Assembly: GCF_019175285.1 (NCBI RefSeq)
Contig: NC_056530.1
Location: forward strand, 5,878,392-5,942,391
Origin: Sceloporus undulatus
Lineage: Eukaryota; Chordata; Lepidosauria; Squamata; Phrynosomatidae
Direction of reading: 5' to 3'
Length of the DNA stretch: 64,000 nucleotides
The notes below the pieces were generated by a model that ran no database searches, was not told the DNA's origin, and saw only the letters and a program-made list of their open reading frames with translations. How positions within the stretch are numbered: the stretch's first letter is position 1; each line of letters starts with the position of its first letter. Below are positions 11,701-23,700 of this stretch, in pieces. Position numbers and translations under genes: made by a program.

Positions 11701-14700
11701 AACAATTCGAATCGGCACCCTTGCGCATGCTCAATGAGGCTCTGGACGCTGTCCTCCTTCCCTGCCCCCTCCTTAGCTGTCATCCTTCATCGGAGTGTAG
11801 GAGCAGGCAAGGGATGATGGAATAGGTCGCAAGGGATCACTGGGGCCAAGGTCGGGCTGAAGGAGCAGGCAGGGGATGATGGGATAGGTCGCAGGGGGTC
11901 ACTGGGGCCAGGATCTGGCTGAAGGAGCAGGCAGGGGATGATGGGATAGGTCACAGGGGGTCACTGGGGCCAGGATCGGGCTGAAGGAGCAGGCAGGTGA
12001 TGATGGGATAGGTCGCAGGGGGTCACTGGGGCCAGGATTGGGATGCAGGAGCAGCCAGGGGATGATGGAATAGGTCGCAGGGGGTCACTGGGGCCAGGAT
12101 CAGGCTGAAGGAGCAGTCAGGGTGATGGGATGGGTGGCAGGGTGGCAGAGAGGACAAGATGGCATGAAAGAGGAGAAGAGATGACTTGAAGGCACACAAC
12201 AACAGAATCACTTGAAAATGTAGATAAAATATTTGAGAGGTGGTGGCGGTGCAAGGGGTATTTGGAATGTAGAAAGTTCTTGGGGCTGATGTGTCTTTAT
12301 TTTCCCCACCTCAATATAAACTCACACAATACGTGATCATTCTGTGAATTTACTTCAGCAAGACTGGCTATAAGCCTAAATACCCTAAAGGCACCAGATC
12401 CTGTCTGATCTCAAAAGCTAAGCAGGATCAGCCCTAGTTAATATTTGGATGGAAGACTGTCAACCAATACCAGGTGCTGTGAGCTGCAATTCAGAGGAAG
12501 GAACTGGCCCCAAAAAAACCCTATGAAATTTATGAGGTTACTGGAGCTTCATCTGCACTGCAGAAATAATCCAAATTAACACTTTAATTGCCATAGTTCA
12601 GTGCTATGGAATCCTGGGATTTATAGTTTGTTCTTTGACAGAGAAGGCTAAATATCTCACAAATCTACAAATCACAGAATTCCATAGCACTGAGCCATGC
12701 CCCAATGAGGACATCCAGAAGGAGACTAGCACTCCTAAATTTTGAATATTTCTAGAAGAGTGCCTTCTCCACATCTAAAACAGAAGTTTACAGCATTGCA
12801 CCAGAATGAAGATTGCCCACCATGACCAACCTTTGCTGTAGAACCCAGATGCCACATAAATGTCCTTAATGTACATGATGTATTAAACAGATATTACTGT
12901 CCTCTTGGTTGTGAAGAATGTATCAAGTGCAAGAAAGTTTGGAGAGGCAAAGCTGCAGTCCTACCACAGATATGGAGTGCATGCCAGCTGTCACAGGAAA
13001 TTCTATACTCCAACATCTGGGGATCATCTTTGGTCTGTCTGTACCTGTTTGCTTAATATTGCTCCTGGGCTTCTGGATATATAAAAAGAGAAACCCTAAA
13101 AGGGAAAAAGAAAAAGAAGGCAAGGATTTTTTTTTATTACTGGTGGTAGTGATATTCTGAACACTAAGCATGAAGTATCTGTTGCTGTACTAAGAGATGA
13201 GGTGCCTGAGAATGATGAGAGAAGACTTTTGGGAGTGGGCAGCAAAGATGAAGAATCCCTGGGAATGTTCCATCAGCCCCATCACCCATTCCAAATGTGC
13301 AGTCAAATGTAAAAAATGGTACCAGAACCTAAAAAACCTGTAGTGAGAATAATAGATTCTTCTTCCAAAGCGCTAAATCACATCTATTTTGAGATAAGGA
13401 ACAAGGTGCCTTGCCATGACTGGAATAAACTTATGAGGAAGAGTGGTTTGTTGGACAATGACATTGACAAAATAAAGCTTGACAATCAACAAAGTATAGA
13501 TGAAGCATGTTATCAAATGTTAAACACTTTACAAAATCGATCTGAAATTTGTGGTGCCTTGTGTATTTTATTAGATGGACTGTGAGACCTGAAGCTTAAG
13601 AATATTTATGAAAATATAACAAATGAATTAATAACCCATGATATAATACTGGAAACCAAAAACTAATATCGTGTTAAGACATCCATTGACGACCCCTTGT
13701 CATGGGGGAGAGGCTTGCGTACCCTAATGAAATTGTGAGCTATGCTGGCGGTGATATAATAGCCACCGGCAGGGCCTCCCATGCCAGACTGGTCACAACC
13801 GAAGGGTCTGACCAAGAGCGCCAAAGGGCAGGATGGGCTCTCTAGCCTTATGGCAACCATCCTAGGAGAAGGAAAACTCTAATCCCAAACCCAGGCAGTG
13901 CTTGTCTAACCCTGTAAGGTCAACCATCTAAGAGAAGGAAACTCTAATCAAAACTACGACCCGATGACCTCGCTGCTACCATCCATGTTTGTCAAGGCCT
14001 CAGCAGTCGAACCTCTGGTTTAAAGGGTGAGGCCAGTTCTGTGCCCACTGCGCTCCACCAAAAAAACCCATTGCACAGGCTCGAAGGATACATCCAACTT
14101 CCAAAAAAGCCCTGTAGCAATAGGCGAGGGACGAAACGGCAGGTGTAAAGATGCACTGGAAGCCGCAGACCCAACCCTGCATGCAGGTGGTTCAGAACTT
14201 TGGTCACTTGAGACTGACCCAGGAGATGACAGTCTTGTTCGGCAGCATCCTGAATGACCAAGCAGCCTTTTTTAAGGAGAGCACTGCTTGTTCCATATGG
14301 AGAGGGGCCTAGAAAAGGTGGCCTAACGAAAGCTCATCCCCATCTACCCTGTCTGGCCCAGCTCCATCAGGGCTAGCCTGAAAAAAGAGGCTCCTCCCTC
14401 CTTAACTGTCATCTTTCGGCCTGTGAGGGAGAGAATAGGCTGGCCCAGCTCCAACAGGGCTAGCCTGAAGAAAGAGGCTCCTCCCTCCTTAACTGTTATC
14501 CTTCGGCCTATGAAGGACAGAATAGGCTGGCCCAGTTCCATCAGGGCTAGCCTGAAGAAAGAGACTCCTCCCTTCTTAACTGTCATCCTTCGGCCTATGA
14601 GGGAGAGAATAGGCTAGCTCAGGAGGTGGAGCGCGGAGGAGGAGGAGGTGGCTGGCTGGCTGGCCGGCCACATTAATGGCCGCTGGCTGGGGCAATGGCC

Positions 14701-17700
14701 GCATCGGCAGGCCAGGCCCCAGAGCCAGCTCCAGAGGTGGGATTTGGCGGGAACCGGGACGTGACCGTACTGGTACCGCCAAAACCGTGCATGCCCCGCC
14801 TACCGGCAGGATATGTCAACCCTAATCACTATCACAATGCTGCAGCCTTTTTTGAAAACTCCTGCCGAATGAGTCTCGAAGAGAAACGACAACGCAGAAA
14901 GAACCACATCCCGGAAACATCACCCAATGAGACTTTCTGCAACTGGACTTGTTTATCTTGGATTGGCCTTTTTAGTCATCAGGGCGCTTGTAGAAAGCGT
15001 GGGATGAGTCCTTCCTGAATCTTCGTCCATGAAGAAAAGCCAGAGAGATTAAACAGAGTTGTTTACCTTGGCAGGGCTCTCTGGCAATGGGCACAAGAAA
15101 TCTCGAGGGTGGTTTATAGTTGTATGGCTAAATAATGCTGGATTGCAACTCATACCAGATCTAGCCAATATAGAAAATGCAAGGAATTATGGGCACTGCA
15201 ATCCAACATCTGCATGATTCCTAGTCCTGCCTTTGGAAGTCAGTGCACAGAGGATCCACTATGCCTGACTGCAATAAAGCAAATAGGCTGTAATTCTAAG
15301 CATTGTAAAAGTCAAAGCCTAGTGAATGAAGTAAGGCTTACTTCTGAGGAAACATGGGGTTTGCATTGTTGGGTCTCTCTCCCAGCCCCCCTCCTTCATG
15401 CACACTTCATAGTACAAGAGCATTCTCCGTTGAGAGCCTCTCCCTGGGTTGGACAGACCACATAATGGTCCCTTTTATACTTCTCATCCTCTCTTTCCTC
15501 CCTTATCTATTTGCATCTGTTCTCTCTTTTAGTTATTTCCCCCTTGATTTCCCTTGCCTTCATTCCTTCCTCCCTCTCTCCCTGTTACCACAAGGATATA
15601 GCCAGGGCAGACCAGGCCAACCGCTGCACAGCTAAACAAGCTCGATATTATGCCCCAGCAAACTCTCTCTTTGTTTCTAGAAAGCTGAGGGTAAATTGGG
15701 GCTTTTGTGTAGGAAACCTAGAATGAAGCTTGTTAGGAAAAATAGAGGCTTTGTGAGGCTGAGTGGCTGGAGGTTAAGTGGAATTGCAGAAAGGGAAGGG
15801 AGGGGAGAAGATGTTATCAGATGGCCTTCTCTGGTTTTTGGCAGATCAGGGAGATGGGTGTTAAACATTCAGATGGGTAGAGGGGCTGCTTATTGTTGCT
15901 GTGTGCCTGCAAGTTATTTCCAACTTAATAGCAACCTTAAAGTGACCCTATCATGGGGTTTGTTGGCAAAAATTTGTTCAGAGGAGGTTTGCCATTGCCT
16001 GAGACCATGTGGCTTGCCCAAGGTCACCCAGTGGGTTTCAAGGCCAAGTTGAGAATTGAAACTGGTGGTCGTCAGAGTCGTAGTCCAACACTCAAATCAC
16101 TACACCATGCCGGCTTCTTATGCATCACCATTAAGCAGGATTTACATCTGAAAAATAGGGCAAAAAGGAACACCGAACACATTATTATTAACCTTTATTT
16201 ATAAAGCACTGTAGATTTACACAGCGCTGTACATACAATCTTTTTAATTGGACGGTTCCCTGCCCTCAGGCTTACAATCTAAAAAGACACGACACAAAAG
16301 GAGAAGGGAGTAGTGGTGGGGAAGGGGCCTCTCTAGTAGGATAATACATATAAAATACATAGCAACACAGGAAATGATTCAGTAAAACAGACAACAAAAA
16401 GCAAGTGACAATTATGCAATGCCTGGGAACGCTGCCCTGAACAGGAAGGTCTTCAACTCCGTTTTGAAGCTGGTTAAAGAAGTGATGGCCCTTGTGTCTC
16501 GTGGGGGGAAGAAGGTTCCAGGAGTGAGGGGCAGCGAGTGAAAAGGGGTGAGTCCGAGATGGGGCAGAGGAAATCCTGGGCTGGGACAGCAGACCTTGAC
16601 TACCAGAACGGAGGGCCCTAGTGGGAAGGTGAGAAGAAATAAGGTCTGTTAAGTAAGGAGGGGCCAGCGCATGGAGGGCTTTAAACGTGGACAGCAGGAG
16701 CTTATACTGAATGCGGAAAGGGAGGGGGAGCCAGTGAAGGGATGCCAACACAGGAGAGATGTGGTCAGAGCGGTGGGTGGAAGTGATAATGTGTGCAGCT
16801 GAATGCTGGACAGAAATTAAAGGACGGAGGTGAGAAAGAGGAAACCCAGCCAGGAGGATGTTACAGAAATCAAGTCATGAGACCACTAGGGCATGGACCA
16901 GGATCTTGGCAGTAGAAGCAGAGAGATATGGTCGGATTTTGGCAATGTTGTATAAAAAGAATCTACAAGCCTTGGCTGTGGTCTGGATCTGAGGGATAGA
17001 CGACAGAGAAGAATCAAAGATAAAACCAAGACTGCGGGCTTGCTGGACTGGTTGAATAGAAATGTTGTCCACAGAGACAGAAAAGGAGTGTTGAAGGGTG
17101 GACTTAGGAGGAAAGACAAGAAGCTCCGTCTTGGACATGTTGAGCTTCAAACGCCGATGGCGCATCCACTGCGAGACAGCTGTGAGACAAGATGAAACTT
17201 GCTGTTCAAGCCTTGGTCATTTGAGATCTTAGTGAGAGCTGTCTCTGTAGAATGCCTTGGGCGGAAACCAGACTGAAGGGATCAAGAATGGAGTTGGCTT
17301 CAAGAAATTCAAGACAACGCAGATAAACAACCCGTTCCAAAACCTTAGATAGAAAGGGAAGAAGAGAAATCGGACGATAGCTAGACAAAGAGGAGGAGTT
17401 GAGAGAAGGTTTTTTCAGAATTGGGGAAATGAGAGCATGTTTGAAGTCCAAAGGGAAGGAGCCTGTAGAGAGAGAGAGAGATTGAAGATATGGAGAAGCG
17501 AGGGCAGAAAAGAGGGAGCTACAGAAATTAAAAGACGAGTAGGAAGTGGATCAAGAGGACAGGTTGCAGGTTTGCAAGAGTTCAGAAGTATAGATAGTTC
17601 ATCCAAAGAAGCAGGAGGAAACACAGAAAATTTTTTAGGCAAGGGCAATAGAAGATTAAGAGCAGAAGAATCATCGGGAGGGACTATCTCAGAACGAATA

Positions 17701-20700
17701 GTGGTGATCTTTGAGATGAAATAATTAGCAAAGTCATTAGTAGAGAATGATGAAGAGACAGGAGGAGAGGGAGATTTAAGCAAAGTGTTGAAGGTGGAGA
17801 ACAAACGCTGCGGGCGCCTCTCATTGGCAGAGATCAATGATTTGTAATAATTCTGTTTTGCCATAGAGAGGGCACATGAGAAGGAAGAAAGAACAAATTT
17901 GTAATGAATAAAGTCAGCCCACTGTTTGGACTTTCTCCAAAGACATTCGGCCACTCTAGAGCAGGACCAGAGAAACTTGATGATAGGGGTAAGCCAGGGC
18001 TGAGGCCTAGTCATAGAGGAAGAAGTGCGTACAGAGATAGGGGCAAAGCGGTCAAGAATCGAGGAAAGAGTGGAGTTAAATAAAGACATTGCTGAATCAG
18101 CAGAATCCCCAAGATTTAGGGAAGAGAGAGATGAATCCAGGGTCTGACCAAGATGGTTAGAGTTAACGGATTGAAGATCACGAAAATAGCGTTGGATAGT
18201 GTGTTGAGGAGGTGGAGTATAAGTAAGAGCAAAGGAGATTAAATGATGATCAGATAGTGGAAAGTCAAGTGCCAGGTAGTCAGAAATGACGTAGTTTGCA
18301 GCAAGAACTAGGCCAAGACAGTGACCGCTGTTCTGGTGAATTGTGGGAGTCTGGGAATCTGAGAGTTTGAGATAGGGTGGTATGACAATCCAGGGTTTGA
18401 CCAAGATCAGATAGTGGAAAGTCAAGTGCCATTGAACAACAACTTCCAGAATTCCAGCAGTGACTAAGGGGGGGGGGTACAGACAGGCGGCTCGATGCTT
18501 CCCCTCTTTACCCCTTGTCACCGCTACGCCAACTCCACAGCACCGAACACACTCTAAAAAAGAAGCCGCCTAGAGTTGCTTCTTTTTAGGAGTGCCATAA
18601 TGGCGCGCGCACGCCCTGACGCCTCCGCTTCCAGCGAGCGCTGTTTCGACACATGGATGCCAACGCATCATCATCATGCACCCTGTGTGGGTGGGGCCAT
18701 AGCAAGATGGCACACGGGTGCCGCTAGTAGGGCTGGATGCCCTACTGAGCCCTTGAATCGGCCCCAGGACAGCGCTTTTGCTCGTCTGTATTATGCCCCA
18801 GTTAGCTGAGCAATTCTGAGATCAGTAGTCAGAAAAAAATGTTGTTTTTCCAGGCTGTCCTTTTGCTTATTCTAATTTGCTGCTGTTATGTGCTTTCAAG
18901 TTGACTTTGAATATGCTGATTCTGTCCTAGGACTTTCTTGATAAGATTTATTTTTGAAGAGGATTGCCATTGCCTCTAAGACTACGAGGATATGGAGGGT
19001 TGGCTGTAATTATGAATATGAGCTGCTCTGGCAGATTCAGAGACCAGCGTCCCTCCCCAAATCTGCCATAGGCATATACATACCAACAGAAACTTGGTGG
19101 CAAGTCACATGCACAGGAGAACTGATAAGACAACCATTTTCTACTTGTTATAAGGGTCTTTTTTTCTCTTTGGCACCATAACTGACTGGTGTGGCTTGCT
19201 CTTAAACTTTTATTGTTTTGTCGGTGGTGGGGTGTATTTGTGGGCTGCAAAAATTACCTTGTTTTTTTTATGGAGAGGGGGCACAAGGGGCCTTGAACAT
19301 GGAGGGGGACACATCAACATTGCCAGAGGTGGGGAATCATACGTTCAGGGGCTGAATCCACTTCTCCTGGGTTCCTAATCTGACATTATGGGTTTCTACA
19401 ATAGCCTCAGTCCCCATGATACCATCATTTCACATTTTCCTAGCTTTTACATATTTTCTTTTTTCTCCTTCTAAAATATTGTAGTGCATCTTCTAAGACT
19501 TAGTTATTGGTAATGATAAAATTTTGTTATTTTTGTTCTCACTCTTTTGCCTTCAAACTCATCTATCATTGGAATGTAGCCCCTAGTAACCTTTCTGAAA
19601 CTGAGTTTGGTCCTTAGCCTAAGAAAGTTTATGCATCCTTGGAATAAATAATACAGGTATAGATCTACAAATGAACTACAGTCGGCCCTTCTTATACACG
19701 GATTTTTTATACACGGATTCAAGCATACACGGTTTGAAAATGTTCCAAAAAAAGTATAAATTTACCTTGATTTTCCATTTTTCATAAGGGACACCATATT
19801 GCTATGTCATTATATTTAATGGGACTTGAGCATACACGGATTTTGTTATACACGGGGGATCTTGGAACCAAACCACAGCGTATAACAAGGGTCCACTGTA
19901 CTATGAGGAAGCTTCCTATTTATTTTATTATTTTGTTTTTATGTCACCTTTCTCTAAATTGGACCCAAGGAGACTCACAAAAGATGCTTTAAAAGGGTAC
20001 ACTTTTTAAAGCACAAGTAAAAATGTTCCAGGAGCTATCTTTTAACTCATTTTCTTATCTTTTGAAATCTCTTCTTGGAAGCTACAAGGGGCCAGGGGCC
20101 ATCATGTCCTATTTGTTAGTTTTCCAGAAAGCTCCGGTTGATGGCTGTTCCCAAAAGATGCTGGACCATTTCTGTGGCTGACCATCCTGGTTCTGCTTCA
20201 GTTTCTTGGACTGTACATATAGCTTAGATGTCTCTGTATCTCTTTCAGGAATTATAACCAAAGGATCTTCTCATCAACTGAACTACTATGTAAAATCTTA
20301 CCAGCTTCTCTCAAGCAGGGATGGCAAAAATTGGAAAGTTTACAAATTCAATGGTGGTAATGAAGCTAAGGTGATGTTCAATTGGAATTGGGGAATGGTT
20401 ATGGCTGGGATGAAGCATGTCAATAGCCGAGGCCATTCTGGAGTAAGGGAGGGAATTTTATAGTCCCCCAAATATTGTTGAATTGCAGCTCCCAGCATTC
20501 CTCATTGTTGGCAATGCTGGCTGGACCTAGTTCCANNNNNNNNNNGATCTGATCTAGAGAAATTATTAAAGGCTACCCAAGTCAACTTGGTAGTTGTTGT
20601 CTAGCATACCTGGAGGGCACGAAGTTGGAAAAGGCTGCATTAGAACATGCCTCCCTTGTTATAAATTGATTATTTCTGATCTTGCAGGTCATGCTCCTTC

Positions 20701-23700
20701 AGTTAATAGTTTATTTCTCAGAGGTTTTAATGTTTATATACAATTTTCTAGTCTATTTCTTCAGCTTCCTGTACTCACTATCTCCCATCTCTGTGTTCGG
20801 AAGTTTTATGCAGAGCTTGGAAAAGTAACTTTTTGGAAAACAGAAAGTCCTCCCCCACCCACAAACATCCCTACATAGCCAGTGTTGGCTGGCAGGGTTC
20901 TGGGAACTACTGTACTTTTGCCAGCTCTAGTATTAGGCTGTGTTTAGTGAAATTTGGTGAAATTTGCCTATTACAGTACATTTAATTTTAAGGGAAGGGG
21001 GAAGGTAAGGAAATGGAGGACATGAAAGAGAATACAAGAAAGGAATGATCATCATTGACCCCCTTTTTTCTGATCTCTCTCCTTCCTTCCTTCTCTTGTA
21101 AACCACTCAGATCTTTGAAGGAAATAATGACAGCCGCCAAGTAGTCTCCAATGCTTTTATCCCACCTATCCTGGCCCGCTACCTGCGCATCATACCCCAG
21201 AGTTGGAACCAGAAGATTGCGCTGAAAGTGGCACTGTTGGGATGCCAAGCTGCTCGTCCAAAGGCTCTGCGTCCATATAGTGACAGTGGAAGTGAGGAGT
21301 TAGGAAACTGGGACTGTATGTTTGGGCTGAAGGCTGCTAGTTCATTTCAGCTGGACTACAAGTGTCTAATGAAGCTGTGGTCCTGAGATCTCAGAGCAAT
21401 CTCAGAGCAGAAGGGAAGACCAACTGATAGCAGTGTAGTGGAGCAGGGTCTAAGTGCCTGAACGTTTTTGTTAGCAGAGATTATTATGTCCTCAGCCCAC
21501 TGCACCTCCCTCAGGCTTTCTCTTTCTCACAGATTTTAGTAACAGTTCTCATAGTAGTTTGGGGGTGGTTTTAACAACAATTTATTGTTGCAAGCTATCC
21601 GAGTTGTAATGCAAGGTGTTTTATGGCTTGATCTTGAATTATGATTTATTCATTTTACAATGGGATGACAAATAGGGTTAGAAGCAGTGCCTGAGATGTG
21701 GTGTGATATATTTTTTGTTGTTGTGTGCCTTCAAGTCATTTCTGACTTATGGCAATCCTATGCTGAACCTATCATGAGGTTTTCTAGGCTGAGTGTGTAA
21801 CTTGCCCATGGGCTGAGCCAGGAATTGAACCTAGATCTCCAGTCTTGGCTAGGGTTGATATATCCTGCCGGTAGGCGGGGCATGCACGGTTTTGGCGATA
21901 CTGGTACGGTCACGTCCCGGTTCCCGCCAAATCCCGGCTCTGGGGCCTGGCCTGCCGATGCGGCCATTGCCCCAGCCAGCAGCCATTAATGTGGCTGGCC
22001 AGCCAGCCACCCACCTCCTCCTCTTCCGCGCTCCACCTCCTGGGTGGGTCGCGGCAGCTGCTGCACCGCCCAAGGCAGCTGTGCGGGCCACGGACAGCTG
22101 CGGCTTGCGCGCGCACTGCGCTAGTTTGCACAGCGCCAGCCGGCCAGCCACCCACCCACCTCGTCCTCCGCCTCCTCCATGGGCTGCAGTTGCCTGGGCC
22201 TCGGCTGGCTATGGTTTGCGCGCACTGCGCTTTCACGCGAGCGCGCACGCAGTTTTGCAGCAGCTCCTCTCCATCAGGCTGGCTGGCCAATAGGAGGACA
22301 GCAGGGGCGGGGCTGTTTCTAGCCCCAGTCTCCTATTGGCCAGCCTCAGGAAGCTTCAGAGAAGGAGGACGCTTCAGAAGAGGAGGTGGAGGAGGAGCAC
22401 TGAGAGCCTCTGGCTCTTGGCCAGGGGGAGGAGAATGGGCCATTTCTTGGTGTGATTTGGCACCAAGTATGAAGAGGAGGAGGAGGTGGGTGGCTATTTG
22501 CACAATTTTTATTTTACATTTCTACCATCTGCCTAGGAATAATGCCAAAATGTCCTCCATTTTGATCATGCCTAAGAAACATGCATTTATATTTTACATT
22601 TTTTAAAAAAATCACCATTTTTTTCGCGTGTCCTTCATGTAAAAAAAAAAGTGTCCTACATTTGAAAATGTTGTCTTACATTTGTCCCAGTTTGGAGGTC
22701 CTGACCTATGGCAACCCTGGTCTTGATATGTTAAGTACCTCCCCTGAAATTAATACATGAGTCCTCAAACCAGTATAGTATCATGTTTTGAATGTTGGAC
22801 TAGGACCCTGGGAGATCAGGCTTCAATCTCTGGTTGGCCATGGAGACCCACTGGGTGACCTTGGGCAAATCCCACCCTCAGCCTCAGCAGAAGACATGGG
22901 AAACCCTCCGCTGAACAAATATTGCCAAGCAAACCCCATCTTAGAATCATAGAATAATAGAGTTGGAAGAGACCGCAAGGGCCATCCAGTCCAACCCCCT
23001 GCCATGCAGGAAATCCAAATCAAAGCATCCCCAACAGATGGCCATCCAGCCTCTGTTTAAAGACCTCCAAGGAGGGAGATTCCACTACACTCCGAGGGAG
23101 TGCATTCCACTGTCGAACAGCCCTTACTGTCGGAAAGTTCCTCCTAATGTTGAGGTGGAACCTCTTTTCCTGCAGTTTGCATCCATTGTTCCGGTTCCTA
23201 GTCTCTGGAGCAGCAGAAAACAAGCTTGCTCCCTCCTCAATATGACATCCCTTCAAATATTTAAACAGGGCTATCATATCACCCCTTAACCTTCTCTTCT
23301 CCAGGCTAAACATCCCCAGCTCCCTAAGTCGTTCCTCATAGGGCATGGCTTCCAGACCCTTCACCATTTTAGTTGCTCTCCTTAGGTTCACCATAAGTTG
23401 GAAACTATTTGAAGGCGCACAACACTACCTCAAAACTGCACATATAACAAAAGGAATCTTCTCACAGAAGGAATTGACCCCTAAGGCTCAAAAGGCTTTT
23501 GCTGAGCAGATTTATTGCTTTTATGTATTAATCATAACACACTGGTTTAAAAGAGTCATCTGAGGAAGTGGACTGGCATCAGAGGAAGTTCATTCTAAAC
23601 TATAAATCACTCTTAAAGATATTTCTAGATTTCCTCCCCCCACCCCCTTTTCCTCTTCTTACCCCCTAAAATTGTACTCTTTGTAGTCCACAGTGGCCCC

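Larger units (their letters stand above)
13668..15060 (+). mobile_element. Decayed LINE-like element with zinc-finger-like tail, interrupted
   Basis: The first part (13668-14273) has no recognised domain. The last part (14844-15017) reads SPNETFCNWTCLSWIGLFSH followed by QGACRKR, resembling the C-x-x-C...H...C tail found at the C-terminus of some non-LTR retrotransposon polyproteins (C...C-SRIGLFSHQRAC). The middle is displaced by other repeats at about 14274-14843. The phrase 'gcagcctttttt' occurs on both sides of that insert and may be its target duplication. Family not determined. Confidence 0.45.

Noticed and set aside
12390-12490. 5S rRNA gene
   Set aside because: Diverged from 5S at conserved internal positions and continuous with a SINE body, so it is a 5S-derived SINE.
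21892-22606. Long overlapping frames rich in Ala, Pro and Trp
   Set aside because: GC-rich half of a hAT-like element with no transposase motif.
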